Shown one piece after another: positions 1 through 5,909 of a stretch of DNA of 16,922 bases; the first letter of the stretch is position 1; every line of letters starts with the position of its first letter. The translations under genes were made by a program, and so were the position numbers. The stretch comes from Bacillota bacterium (GTDB lineage Bacteria; Bacillota; Clostridia; Christensenellales; CAG-138). The notes under the pieces are model-generated. The model saw only the letters and a list, made by a program, of their open reading frames with translations, made no database searches and was not told the DNA's origin. The stretch is taken from contig JAEWQH010000011.1 of assembly GCA_023399275.1 (NCBI GenBank), positions 1-16,922 on the forward strand. The letters are read 5' to 3'.

Positions 1-1
1 C

Positions 2-43
2 TTCAACACGGTCAGCGGCAGCGTGAACATCGAAAAGAACTGA
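2..43 (+). CDS. C-terminal tail of a truncated protein, possibly DUF4097-like
   Basis: An open frame enters from the left edge and ends at TGA 41-43, reading FNTVSGSVNIEKN. The alternating Ser/Gly/Val pattern resembles the end of the repetitive beta-strand DUF4097 (putative adhesin) domain. Only 13 residues are visible, so the family call is a guess. A strong hairpin starts 24 bases after the stop, which supports a genuine gene end here. Confidence 0.45.
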   Translation, partial: FNTVSGSVNIEKN

Positions 44-67
44 AAAAATCATCCATCAAGCGTTTGT

Positions 68-91
68 GCGCCGGCGGGAAACCGCCGGCGC
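68..91 (+). terminator. Perfect 10-bp GC hairpin with GAAA tetraloop
   Basis: Bases 68-77 pair perfectly with 82-91 around a GAAA loop (78-81). It lies just downstream of the stop codon at 43, where a terminator is expected. There is no T-tract after it, so it may instead act as an mRNA 3'-end stabiliser or a non-canonical terminator. Confidence 0.45.
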
Positions 92-107
92 TTGGTGCAT
101 ACGCAAA

Positions 108-133
108 TCCCCTGTTTCAACCGAAACAGGGGA
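108..133. terminator. Second perfect hairpin, 11-bp stem
   Basis: Bases 108-118 (TCCCCTGTTTC) pair perfectly with 123-133 around the loop AACC. It follows the first hairpin by 16 bases. Neither side carries a T-run of more than three, so the terminator call is tentative. The tandem arrangement is the main evidence that it is functional. Confidence 0.4.
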
Positions 134-415
134 GCAGCGCCTCCTGGATAAAAATGGTCTCCGAAGCGGGAAAGCCGTTCATCCCGATCCGGATCCGCGC
201 GATACGGAGGGCTTACTCACCCCCAAGACGGTACCGCATATCTACGCATGACGAACGGCACAGGACACTTTGTGCCCGCAAAAACGTGCTCGCGCATCGA
301 TCGTCTCTATGCTTGTGTCTCTTTCTTTTTGCGCAGCATCGGGATCACCGGTCTTATTCGAATAGTCGTGCATGCAAAGGGCCATCGCCCTCCCTTGCGG
401 TTGCGTTCGAACGCT
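134..415. other. Gene-free interval between two convergent genes
   Basis: I find no protein family here. The interval holds a 10-bp palindrome (GATCCGGATC, near 187-196) and a weak imperfect hairpin at 374-398 downstream of the minus-strand CorC-like gene. That hairpin has no T-tract. A 47-codon minus-strand frame (242-385) is open but has a badly spaced ribosome site and no recognisable content. Confidence 0.5.
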
Positions 416-1753
416 CTATTTTGCCGGCTCCGGTTCGGAGCCCTGCGCCGGCAGCAGCGAGATCTGGGCCCGCTCGATGCCGTGGTTTTTCATATCCTGC
501 ACTTCCACATGGAGGCCGGCAACATCGACGGAGAACTCCGTTCCGTCCTCCGGAATCTCGTTGAGCACGCTGAAGACGAGGCCGTTGAGGGTGTCAAATT
601 CGTCGATCGGCAGCTCGCAACCGATCGCCTCCGCAATGTCTTCAAGCTGCACGGAGCCGTGTGTCCGCCAGACGCCGTCGGATACGGACGTGATGATCTG
701 TTCCTCGCCGTCTTCATCCTCGTCGATGTCGCCCACGATCACCTCGATGAGGTCGTTCATGGTTACGATGCCGCACATGCCGCTGTATTCGTCCATCACC
801 ACGGCGAAGTGGTTGCGGCTGCGCTTCATATCGAGGAAGAGATCGTCGGCTTTGATGGTCTCCGGCACAAAGCGCGGCGGCTGCACCGCCTGCGACATGA
901 CGCTTTCCCGCGTGCGATCGCTCAAGCGAAAATATGTCTTGGCGTCGAGAATGCCGACCACGTCGTCCGAGCTGTCCCGGCAGATGGGGTAAAACGAGTG
1001 GCGCGTGCCGTGAATGGTCTCCGCCCAGTCCTCGTCGCTCTCGTCCAGCCAGAGGATGTCCACCTGCGTGCGGTGCGTGAGGATATCCTCGGCGGAGACG
1101 TTGTCAAACTCAAACACGTTGTGGATCATCTCTTTTTCGCTGGCCTCGATGGTGCCTTTTTCCGTGCCGACGTCCACCATCATGCGGATCTCTTCCTCGG
1201 TGACTTCCTCATCCTCCGCATTGGGGTCGATGCCGATCAGGCGGAGGATGCCGTTGGTCGAGGCGGTCAGCAGCCACACCAGCGGCGCAAATGCCTTCGC
1301 AACGCCGCTGATGAGTCCGGCCATGCCGAGCGCGAGCTTCTCCGCGTTTTTCATGGCGGCGCGCTTGGGCACCAGTTCGCCAAACACAAGCGTGACAAAC
1401 GTTAAGATCAGCGTGATGACCAGCACCGAAATGGTGTTGATCGTTTTGGCCGGGATGGTCGTGATGCTCTGCGAAAGCGCGGTCGTAATGCGCTTTGCAA
1501 AGTTATCCGCCGCAAACGCGCTGCCCAAAAAACCGGACAGCGTAATAGCCACCTGAATGGTCGCGAGAAACCGCGCCGGCTGGCTGGTCAGTCGCGCAAG
1601 CTTGATCGCCCGCTTATCCCCTTCCGAGGCCAGCTTGGCGAGCTTCGCGTCGTTCATGGTGATGACGGCAATCTCTGCGCAGGCAAAGACGGCGTTGAGC
1701 GCAATCAGCACCACCTGCAGGATGATCTGCCAAAATAAAGGGTCGTTCTCCAT
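416..1753 (-). CDS. CNNM/CBS-pair/CorC_HlyC membrane transporter (hemolysin C family)
   Basis: A 445-residue integral membrane protein of the CorC/HlyC (CNNM) family, whose characterised members export Mg2+ or act in divalent cation homeostasis. The N-terminal CNNM (DUF21) region, roughly residues 1-190, has several hydrophobic segments and carries SGFLGSAFAADNFAKRI near 73-89 and GELVPKRAA near 124-132, both typical of the cation-path region. A CBS pair follows (about 205-345), ending in VVMDEYSGMCGIVTMNDLIE. The C-terminal CorC_HlyC domain is about 350-435. The length is normal for the family. The ATG at 1753 has GGAG eight bases upstream. A small minus-strand unit with its own promoter lies upstream (1780-2043) and may supply transcription by read-through. 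The transported ion cannot be read from the sequence. Confidence 0.9.
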   Translation of the reverse strand: MENDPLFWQIILQVVLIALNAVFACAEIAVITMNDAKLAKLASEGDKRAIKLARLTSQPARFLATIQVAITLSGFLGSAFAADNFAKRITTALSQSITTIPAKTINTISVLVITLILTFVTLVFGELVPKRAAMKNAEKLALGMAGLISGVAKAFAPLVWLLTASTNGILRLIGIDPNAEDEEVTEEEIRMMVDVGTEKGTIEASEKEMIHNVFEFDNVSAEDILTHRTQVDILWLDESDEDWAETIHGTRHSFYPICRDSSDDVVGILDAKTYFRLSDRTRESVMSQAVQPPRFVPETIKADDLFLDMKRSRNHFAVVMDEYSGMCGIVTMNDLIEVIVGDIDEDEDGEEQIITSVSDGVWRTHGSVQLEDIAEAIGCELPIDEFDTLNGLVFSVLNEIPEDGTEFSVDVAGLHVEVQDMKNHGIERAQISLLPAQGSEPEPAK

Positions 1754-1779
1754 TTCCTAAACTCCGTATCGATCCGATC

Positions 1780-1812
1780 AAAAAAAGTGTTTTGCGCGGC
1801 ATTTGCGCGCAA
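1780..1812 (-). terminator. Intrinsic terminator/attenuator between the small ORF and the CorC-like gene
   Basis: On the minus strand TTGCGCG (1812-1806) pairs perfectly with CGCGCAA (1798-1792) around a 7-nt loop, and seven U residues follow (1786-1780). The five bases between stem and T-run make it imperfect. It lies between the small reading frame ending at 1894 and the start codon at 1753, so it could end that unit or attenuate the membrane-protein gene. Confidence 0.6.
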
Positions 1813-1893
1813 TCAAAGAAAGAAGCCCGCTTTCCCCGCTCCCGGCGCGATACGCCAAGAAATAGAAAAAGCATAACCTGTACTCTTCCTTCG

Positions 1894-1983
1894 TCAACAG
1901 AGACAGATTATGTGCTTCAGAAAATATCCGGTCATGCGATTATGGTAGTGGTCGCCGGTACTGTCGCTCTCTTCGTCGCTCAT
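1894..1983 (-). CDS. Candidate 29-residue small protein or leader peptide
   Basis: A 30-codon frame runs from ATG 1983 to TGA 1894. The peptide begins MSDEESDSTGD (acidic), continues with HYHNR, and ends in a hydrophobic, cysteine-containing tail (GYFLKHIICLC). It has AGAGG at 1994-1990, six bases before the ATG, a TTGACA-N18-TATACT promoter starting transcription about 24 nt upstream, and a downstream terminator. I recognise no family. It may be a free-standing small protein, or a leader peptide controlling the CorC-like gene 140 bases downstream. A chance frame behind a promoter that only serves the downstream gene is still possible. Confidence 0.5.
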   Translation of the reverse strand: MSDEESDSTGDHYHNRMTGYFLKHIICLC

Positions 1984-2013
1984 AGCTTTCCTCTCGCGAT
2001 ATTATATAGATGA

Positions 2014-2043
2014 AGTATAGCCGATATTCCTACAGTTTGTCAA
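2014..2043 (-). promoter_or_regulatory. SigA-type promoter for the small ORF / CorC-like gene
   Basis: On the minus strand TTGACA (2043-2038) is separated by 18 bp from TATACT (2019-2014), giving a start near 2007. A second TATAAT lies at 2006-2001 but has no -35 at the right distance. This promoter is divergent from the one at 2149. Confidence 0.75.
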
Positions 2044-2148
2044 TGTTTCGGGGGATTACCTCCCTCGTTTCCGGGGATAGCTTGCCGTCCGCGCCTGCCG
2101 ATACACCGTTTTTTTGTATGCGGAGCGCTTGAGAATTGTGACATTTCG

Positions 2149-2177
2149 TTGACAATTTGTTGAGAAACGTATATATT
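2149..2177 (+). promoter_or_regulatory. SigA promoter of the E2-like / acyl-CoA synthetase operon
   Basis: TTGACA (2149-2154), a 17-bp spacer and TATATT (2172-2177) predict a start near 2184. This places the usable start codon at 2217 rather than at an upstream TTG (2157) lying inside the promoter. The -35 is followed 11 bp later by TTGAGAA, a block repeated upstream of the epimerase gene near 10056. Confidence 0.85.
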
Positions 2178-2216
2178 CTAGGCATATTTGCACTCATACT
2201 TCAAGATTGGAATGAA

Positions 2217-3116
2217 ATGGCGATGGAAGTGAAAAAAAACCGCCGCCGCGGCGACCGCCGCGACGCAACTCTCGTTCGCGATCTGGACTCGATGCACGTA
2301 TTCATGCCGATCATGCTGCCAAACCGCGCGGATAACGAGGCATTCATTCAGGAGCTCATCGACATGAGCGCAATCGAAGCCTATCTCGCAAAGAAAAATG
2401 CACAGAACCCCGCATTCAAATACACGTTTTTCCAGGTGATTCTCACGGCTTTGTCGCGCACCATCGAAATGCGGCCGCGCATGAACCGCTTCATCATCGG
2501 CAACCGCTACTTCGACCGCGACCATATCTCATTTTCCTTCATCGTCAAAAAGGCGTTTTCGGACAACGGGGATGAATCCATCATGATTCTCAAATACGAC
2601 CCCGCGAGCGAAAAGGCCGCCATCGACGTCGTCCACGACAAGATCTGCGATTTTGTCCATTCCGTGCGAAAGAGCAACCGAAAAGACGGCACGACGGATA
2701 TCCTCGATACGCTCGCTAAAACGCCGATGTGGATGCGCAAGCTCATCATAGCAACGCTGCGCACACTGGATGCACACGGGCATATGCCGGCTTCGCTCGC
2801 CAGCGAGGACCCCTACAACAGCACGGTGTTCATCTCCAACCTGGGCTCCATTCAGCTCAACGCGGGGTATCACCACCTGACCAATTGGGGTACAAACTCG
2901 GTCTTCGTCGTGGTCGGTGAAAAACATCTGCAGCCCTTTTACGGTGCGGATGGCTCCGTGCAGATCAAGCCCGCGCTCAACCTCGGCCTCACGCTGGACG
3001 AGCGCATCGCGGACGGATACTACTACGCAAAGACCGTCCGCCTGCTCAAAAAATTCTTAGCCGAGCCGGAGTTGCTCGATATTCCGGCCAAGGAGGAACT
3101 CAACCTTGAATACTGA
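2217..3116 (+). CDS. Stand-alone 2-oxoacid dehydrogenase E2-fold acyltransferase-like protein
   Basis: A 299-residue protein resembling the catalytic (CAT-fold) domain of dihydrolipoamide acyltransferases, with no lipoyl and no peripheral-subunit-binding domain. The C-terminal motif region reads LTLDERIADGYYYA (about 259-272). Canonical E2 enzymes have D-H-R-x-x-D-G here, so the catalytic histidine position is Glu262 while Arg263, Asp266 and Gly267 are kept. The segment STVFISNLGS matches the internal strand of the E2 fold. The N-terminus is very basic (KKNRRRGDRRD). I chose ATG 2217 (GGA five bases upstream), because the 2149 promoter starts transcription near 2184. It is the first gene of an operon and overlaps the CoA ligase by 11 bases, so the two probably share a substrate. 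With the His lost it may be a structural or divergent acyltransferase. Confidence 0.75.
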   Translation: MAMEVKKNRRRGDRRDATLVRDLDSMHVFMPIMLPNRADNEAFIQELIDMSAIEAYLAKKNAQNPAFKYTFFQVILTALSRTIEMRPRMNRFIIGNRYFDRDHISFSFIVKKAFSDNGDESIMILKYDPASEKAAIDVVHDKICDFVHSVRKSNRKDGTTDILDTLAKTPMWMRKLIIATLRTLDAHGHMPASLASEDPYNSTVFISNLGSIQLNAGYHHLTNWGTNSVFVVVGEKHLQPFYGADGSVQIKPALNLGLTLDERIADGYYYAKTVRLLKKFLAEPELLDIPAKEELNLEY

Positions 3117-4851
3117 TCAGTGCTTTCCTTTCTGCGAAGATATGTCCAATGTCAAAGCCCCGTGGCACGCGTTTTACGGGGACGTGGATCAGCGGCTCTC
3201 CTATCCCGATGTGTCCATGTTCGACATGGTAGAGCGGGCGGCGAATCTCTACCCGGACTATAACGCCGTCACCTTCATGGGCAAGGCCACAAGCTTCCAA
3301 GCGCTCGTGCGCCAAGTGCGGCAAACGGCGCGCGCTTTTGCCGCAATCGGCATCCGGCGGGGCGACCGGGTCACGCTCTGCATGCCGAACTGCCCGCAGA
3401 TCGTGCTCTGCTTCTACGCGCTCAACCGCATCGGCGCCGTCGCGTCGATGATCCACCCGCTCTCCAGCGTCGGCGAGATCGCGTTCTACGTCAAGGACTC
3501 CGGCTCCAAAGCCGTCGTCACGCTCGATGCGTTTTACGGCAAATTTGAAGAAGTACGGGCCGAGGTCGCCATTGAGACGCTCGTACTCACCAGTGTAAAG
3601 GACGCGTTGTCCCCGCTCAAGAAGATCGGTTTCGCGCTCACGCAGGGACGGAAGATACCGAAGGTTCAGAAGGATGCGGATGTGCTCGGCTGGAACGCAT
3701 TTCAAAGCGGCGCAAAGCAGCGCGATGAATCCTGCTTCGTCGAGAGCCGCGGCACGGATCCCGCCGCCATCCTCTTCTCCGGCGGCACGACCGGCACGAC
3801 CAAAGGCATCCTTTTGAGCAACCTCAACTTCAACGCGCTTGCGCTGCAGACCTGCGCCATGGGCCACTGCGTGGTACCGGGCAAGCGGATGCTGGCCGCA
3901 ATGCCGATGTTCCATGGCTTCGGCCTAGGCGTATGCATCCACACGATGCTCGCCGCCGGCGTAACGGCCATCCTCGTGCCGCGCGTCTCCGTGGAGAGCT
4001 ACGCCAAACTGCTCAAAAAAGAAAAGCCAAACTACATCGCAGGCGTTCCCACGCTCTACGAGGGCATCACGCGAAACCCGTATATGGACGGTGTGGACAT
4101 GAGCCAGTTGCTCGGCGTCTTTTCCGGCGGGGACACACTCTCCATCGAGCTAAAGAAGAAGTTCGACACATTTCTGGCCGAGCATGGGGCAACCGTTCAG
4201 GTTCGCGAGGGGTATGGCACCACGGAGTGCGTCACCGCCAGCTGCCTGACGCCATACGATATGTACCGCGAGGGCAGCATCGGCCTGCCTTTCCCCGATA
4301 CATACTACAAGATCGTCCGCGTCGGCACCACGGATGAGATGCCCTATGGCGAGGACGGCGAAATCTGCCTTTGCGGACCTTCCGTCATGATGGAATATGT
4401 CAACCAGCCGGAGGAGACGGCGGTTGTGCTAAAGCGGCATCCGGACGGTCACGTTTGGCTGCACACCGGCGACCTTGGCTGTATGGATGCGGACGGCTTC
4501 ATCTTTTTCAAACAGCGCATCAAGCGGATGATCATTACAAGCGGCTACAACGTCTACCCGTCTCAGATCGAAAACGCGATCGACGCGCACGAGAAGGTGC
4601 TCATGAGCTGCGTCATCGGCGTGCCGGACTCTTACCGCATGCAGAAGATCAAGGCGTTTGTCGTGCTCAAGCCAAATATCCTCCCCACTCCCGTGCTCAA
4701 GGATGAACTTCTCGCGCACTGCAGCAAGCTTGTGGCCAAGTATGCCATGCCATATGATATCGAATTCCGCAGTGAACTGCCCAAAACACTCGTCGGCAAA
4801 GTCGCCTATACCATTCTGGAGAAAGAAGAGCTCGAGAAACAGGCGATGTAA
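3106..4851 (+). CDS. Acyl-CoA synthetase, class I adenylate-forming (AMP-binding) enzyme
   Basis: A 581-residue enzyme expected to adenylate a carboxylic acid with ATP and pass it to CoA (or another thiol). The P-loop-like A3 motif is at about 222-232 (LFSGGTTGTTKG). The A5 motif is GYGTTE (369-374), the A7 motif TGDLG (454-458), and the A8 hinge is RIKRMIITSGYNVYP (471-485). The A10 catalytic lysine is K565 in LPKTLVGK. The core set is complete, so it should be active. The chain-length preference is not readable, but the family match is to medium/long-chain acyl-CoA synthetases. The start is TTG 3106: AGGAGG at 3091-3096 lies nine bases upstream, while ATG 3142 has no such site. It overlaps the E2-like gene by 11 bases, which implies translational coupling. 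Confidence 0.9.
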   Translation: MNTDQCFPFCEDMSNVKAPWHAFYGDVDQRLSYPDVSMFDMVERAANLYPDYNAVTFMGKATSFQALVRQVRQTARAFAAIGIRRGDRVTLCMPNCPQIVLCFYALNRIGAVASMIHPLSSVGEIAFYVKDSGSKAVVTLDAFYGKFEEVRAEVAIETLVLTSVKDALSPLKKIGFALTQGRKIPKVQKDADVLGWNAFQSGAKQRDESCFVESRGTDPAAILFSGGTTGTTKGILLSNLNFNALALQTCAMGHCVVPGKRMLAAMPMFHGFGLGVCIHTMLAAGVTAILVPRVSVESYAKLLKKEKPNYIAGVPTLYEGITRNPYMDGVDMSQLLGVFSGGDTLSIELKKKFDTFLAEHGATVQVREGYGTTECVTASCLTPYDMYREGSIGLPFPDTYYKIVRVGTTDEMPYGEDGEICLCGPSVMMEYVNQPEETAVVLKRHPDGHVWLHTGDLGCMDADGFIFFKQRIKRMIITSGYNVYPSQIENAIDAHEKVLMSCVIGVPDSYRMQKIKAFVVLKPNILPTPVLKDELLAHCSKLVAKYAMPYDIEFRSELPKTLVGKVAYTILEKEELEKQAM

Positions 4852-4908
4852 ATCGACTGGATGACCAGTCAATTCCCCCCTAAACCCAGCACTACAGGCA
4901 GAGAGTCA

Positions 4909-4944
4909 ATAAAAGCCCGAAAACGCACTGTTTACGGGCTTTTA
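4909..4944. terminator. Rho-independent terminator of the CoA-ligase operon
   Basis: An 11-bp perfect stem pairs ATAAAAGCCCG (4909-4919) with CGGGCTTTTAT (4934-4944). The T-rich 3' arm acts as the U-tract, and the A/T ends make it usable in both directions. A smaller hairpin (GACTGG-ATGA-CCAGTC, 4855-4870) lies just after the stop codon. Confidence 0.85.
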
Positions 4945-5092
4945 TGATTTGCCCTATGGCCGCACCGCTTCGCCTGCAGGCAGCTTGCGCACCCCGCCGC
5001 GTAGCCACATAGCGGCGCTATCCACCCGCCAAAACCGCCAACACCACGGCGCTTTTCACGTGGATTCAAGTCCTTGGATCGAGATGGAGCGA

Positions 5093-5130
5093 AACGAAAG
5101 ACGCCACCGCGACGGGTGGCGTCTTTCGTT
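5093..5130 (-). terminator. Terminator of tRNA-Asn
   Basis: A 16-bp perfect stem (5093-5108 with 5115-5130) around a six-base loop begins immediately after the tRNA CCA end on the minus strand. The distal arm ends CTTTCGTTT, giving a T-rich release tract. Confidence 0.85.
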
Positions 5131-5206
5131 TGGCTCCCCCTGTTGGACTCGAACCAACGACACTGCGGTTAACAGCCGCATGCTCTACCGACTGAGCTAA
5201 GGAGGA
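5131..5206 (-). tRNA. tRNA-Asn (anticodon GTT)
   Basis: Read on the minus strand this is a complete 76-nt tRNA. The acceptor stem TCCTCCT pairs with AGGGGGA (one G-U), then G73 and an encoded CCA. The D-arm contains AGCTCAGTCGGTAGAGC. The anticodon stem TGCGG/CCGCA encloses the loop CTGTTAA, giving anticodon GTT. The T-arm holds GGTTCGAGTCC. It has its own promoter with a predicted 6-nt leader and its own terminator, so it is a single-gene unit. Confidence 0.97.
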
Positions 5207-5218
5207 ACGTACTCGAAG

Positions 5219-5247
5219 ATTCTACATGAATTCAACACCGGTTGCAA
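5219..5247 (-). promoter_or_regulatory. Promoter of tRNA-Asn
   Basis: On the minus strand TTGCAA (5247-5242), a 17-bp spacer and TAGAAT (5224-5219) predict a start near 5212, six bases before the tRNA 5' end. Confidence 0.8.
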
Positions 5248-5328
5248 TAAACGCCGTAGGCTAAGAACGACGATTATTGCGAAATATGATTCAAAATCGT
5301 TTGTTATCTTCAAATTACTCGTCTTTGA

Positions 5329-5357
5329 TTGACGTTTTGCGGCTTGCTCACTATAAT
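5329..5357 (+). promoter_or_regulatory. SigA promoter of the decarboxylase-holB-ricT operon, leaderless geometry
   Basis: TTGACG (5329-5334), a 17-bp spacer and a perfect TATAAT (5352-5357) predict +1 at 5364, which is exactly the A of an ATG codon. This suggests a leaderless transcript for the first gene. ATG 5286, the alternative start, lies upstream of this promoter. Confidence 0.8.
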
Positions 5358-5363
5358 AAGGAC

Positions 5364-5909
5364 ATGGTTGAGAACGCCGTTGTCACACTGATCGACATCG
5401 AGACGGCAGAACCGAAACACAGGATCACGCGTTCCGCAGGCGCCGTCTATGCCGCGTTGATCGTACTGATGATCGGCTGCATCTCGCTCGGCAACCTGCT
5501 CTATGCGCGCTGGCAGATCCCACGGTATGTCACGCAGCCGGGCTTATATGCCCTGCTCGCGCTCGGCGGGTGCTATCTTTACCGTCGGCATCACCTGTGC
5601 TACCGCTACACATTGACCGATAAAATGCTGGCCATCGAGCAAATTGGCGGACGCAGCGAAAAGACGCTGGCGGCGATTTTGCTGAGCGATATATCCGCCA
5701 TTCAGGCCGATGTCGGAGGGGGAAGCGCAGCGGGGCACATCGTACGCGCCGCTTTGCCCCCCAGAAACCTTCAGACCCGGATCACAGCCCGGTATGGCGC
5801 ACGACAAAGAGCCTATGTCATCAGCGCGAGCGAAGCGTTTGTGGCGCGGCTGAGCGTCCAATGGCAAGTGTGCAACGCAGAAAGAGCGATCGATACGACA
5901 CATGGATAA
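5364..5909 (+). CDS. Membrane protein of unknown function with PH-like cytoplasmic domain
   Basis: A 181-residue protein with two predicted membrane helices (about 24-47 and 57-73) and a soluble C-terminal part. That part begins CYRYTLTDKMLAIEQ, a pattern that recalls bacterial PH-like (YdbT/YdbS-type) domains. This resemblance is by eye only and no function is assigned. The start is ATG 5364, which coincides with the predicted +1 of a strong promoter. No separate ribosome site is possible upstream on that transcript, so initiation would be leaderless. An upstream frame from ATG 5286 is open but would need another promoter. The stop overlaps the next gene's start by eight bases, tying it to the decarboxylase gene. 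Confidence 0.65.
   Translation: MVENAVVTLIDIETAEPKHRITRSAGAVYAALIVLMIGCISLGNLLYARWQIPRYVTQPGLYALLALGGCYLYRRHHLCYRYTLTDKMLAIEQIGGRSEKTLAAILLSDISAIQADVGGGSAAGHIVRAALPPRNLQTRITARYGARQRAYVISASEAFVARLSVQWQVCNAERAIDTTHG

Noticed and set aside
242..385. A 47-codon minus-strand frame just after the CorC-like gene
   Set aside because: GGAGG is only three bases from the ATG, there is no promoter or terminator, and no family is recognisable. Left as an open frame only.
248..1405. A 385-codon plus-strand open frame
   Set aside because: It is the antisense shadow of the clearly recognisable CorC-like gene, with a repetitive H/V/D/A composition.
1614..1874. An 86-codon minus-strand frame starting MLFLFLG between the small ORF and the CorC-like gene
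   Set aside because: It crosses the terminator and then overlaps the CorC-like gene in another frame. The ribosome site is poorly spaced and the second half is an R/H-rich shadow.
5061..5080. TTCAAGTCC resembling a tRNA T-arm on the plus strand
   Set aside because: The G53-C61 pair and the rest of a cloverleaf are missing. The segment is better seen as a near-palindrome without known role.
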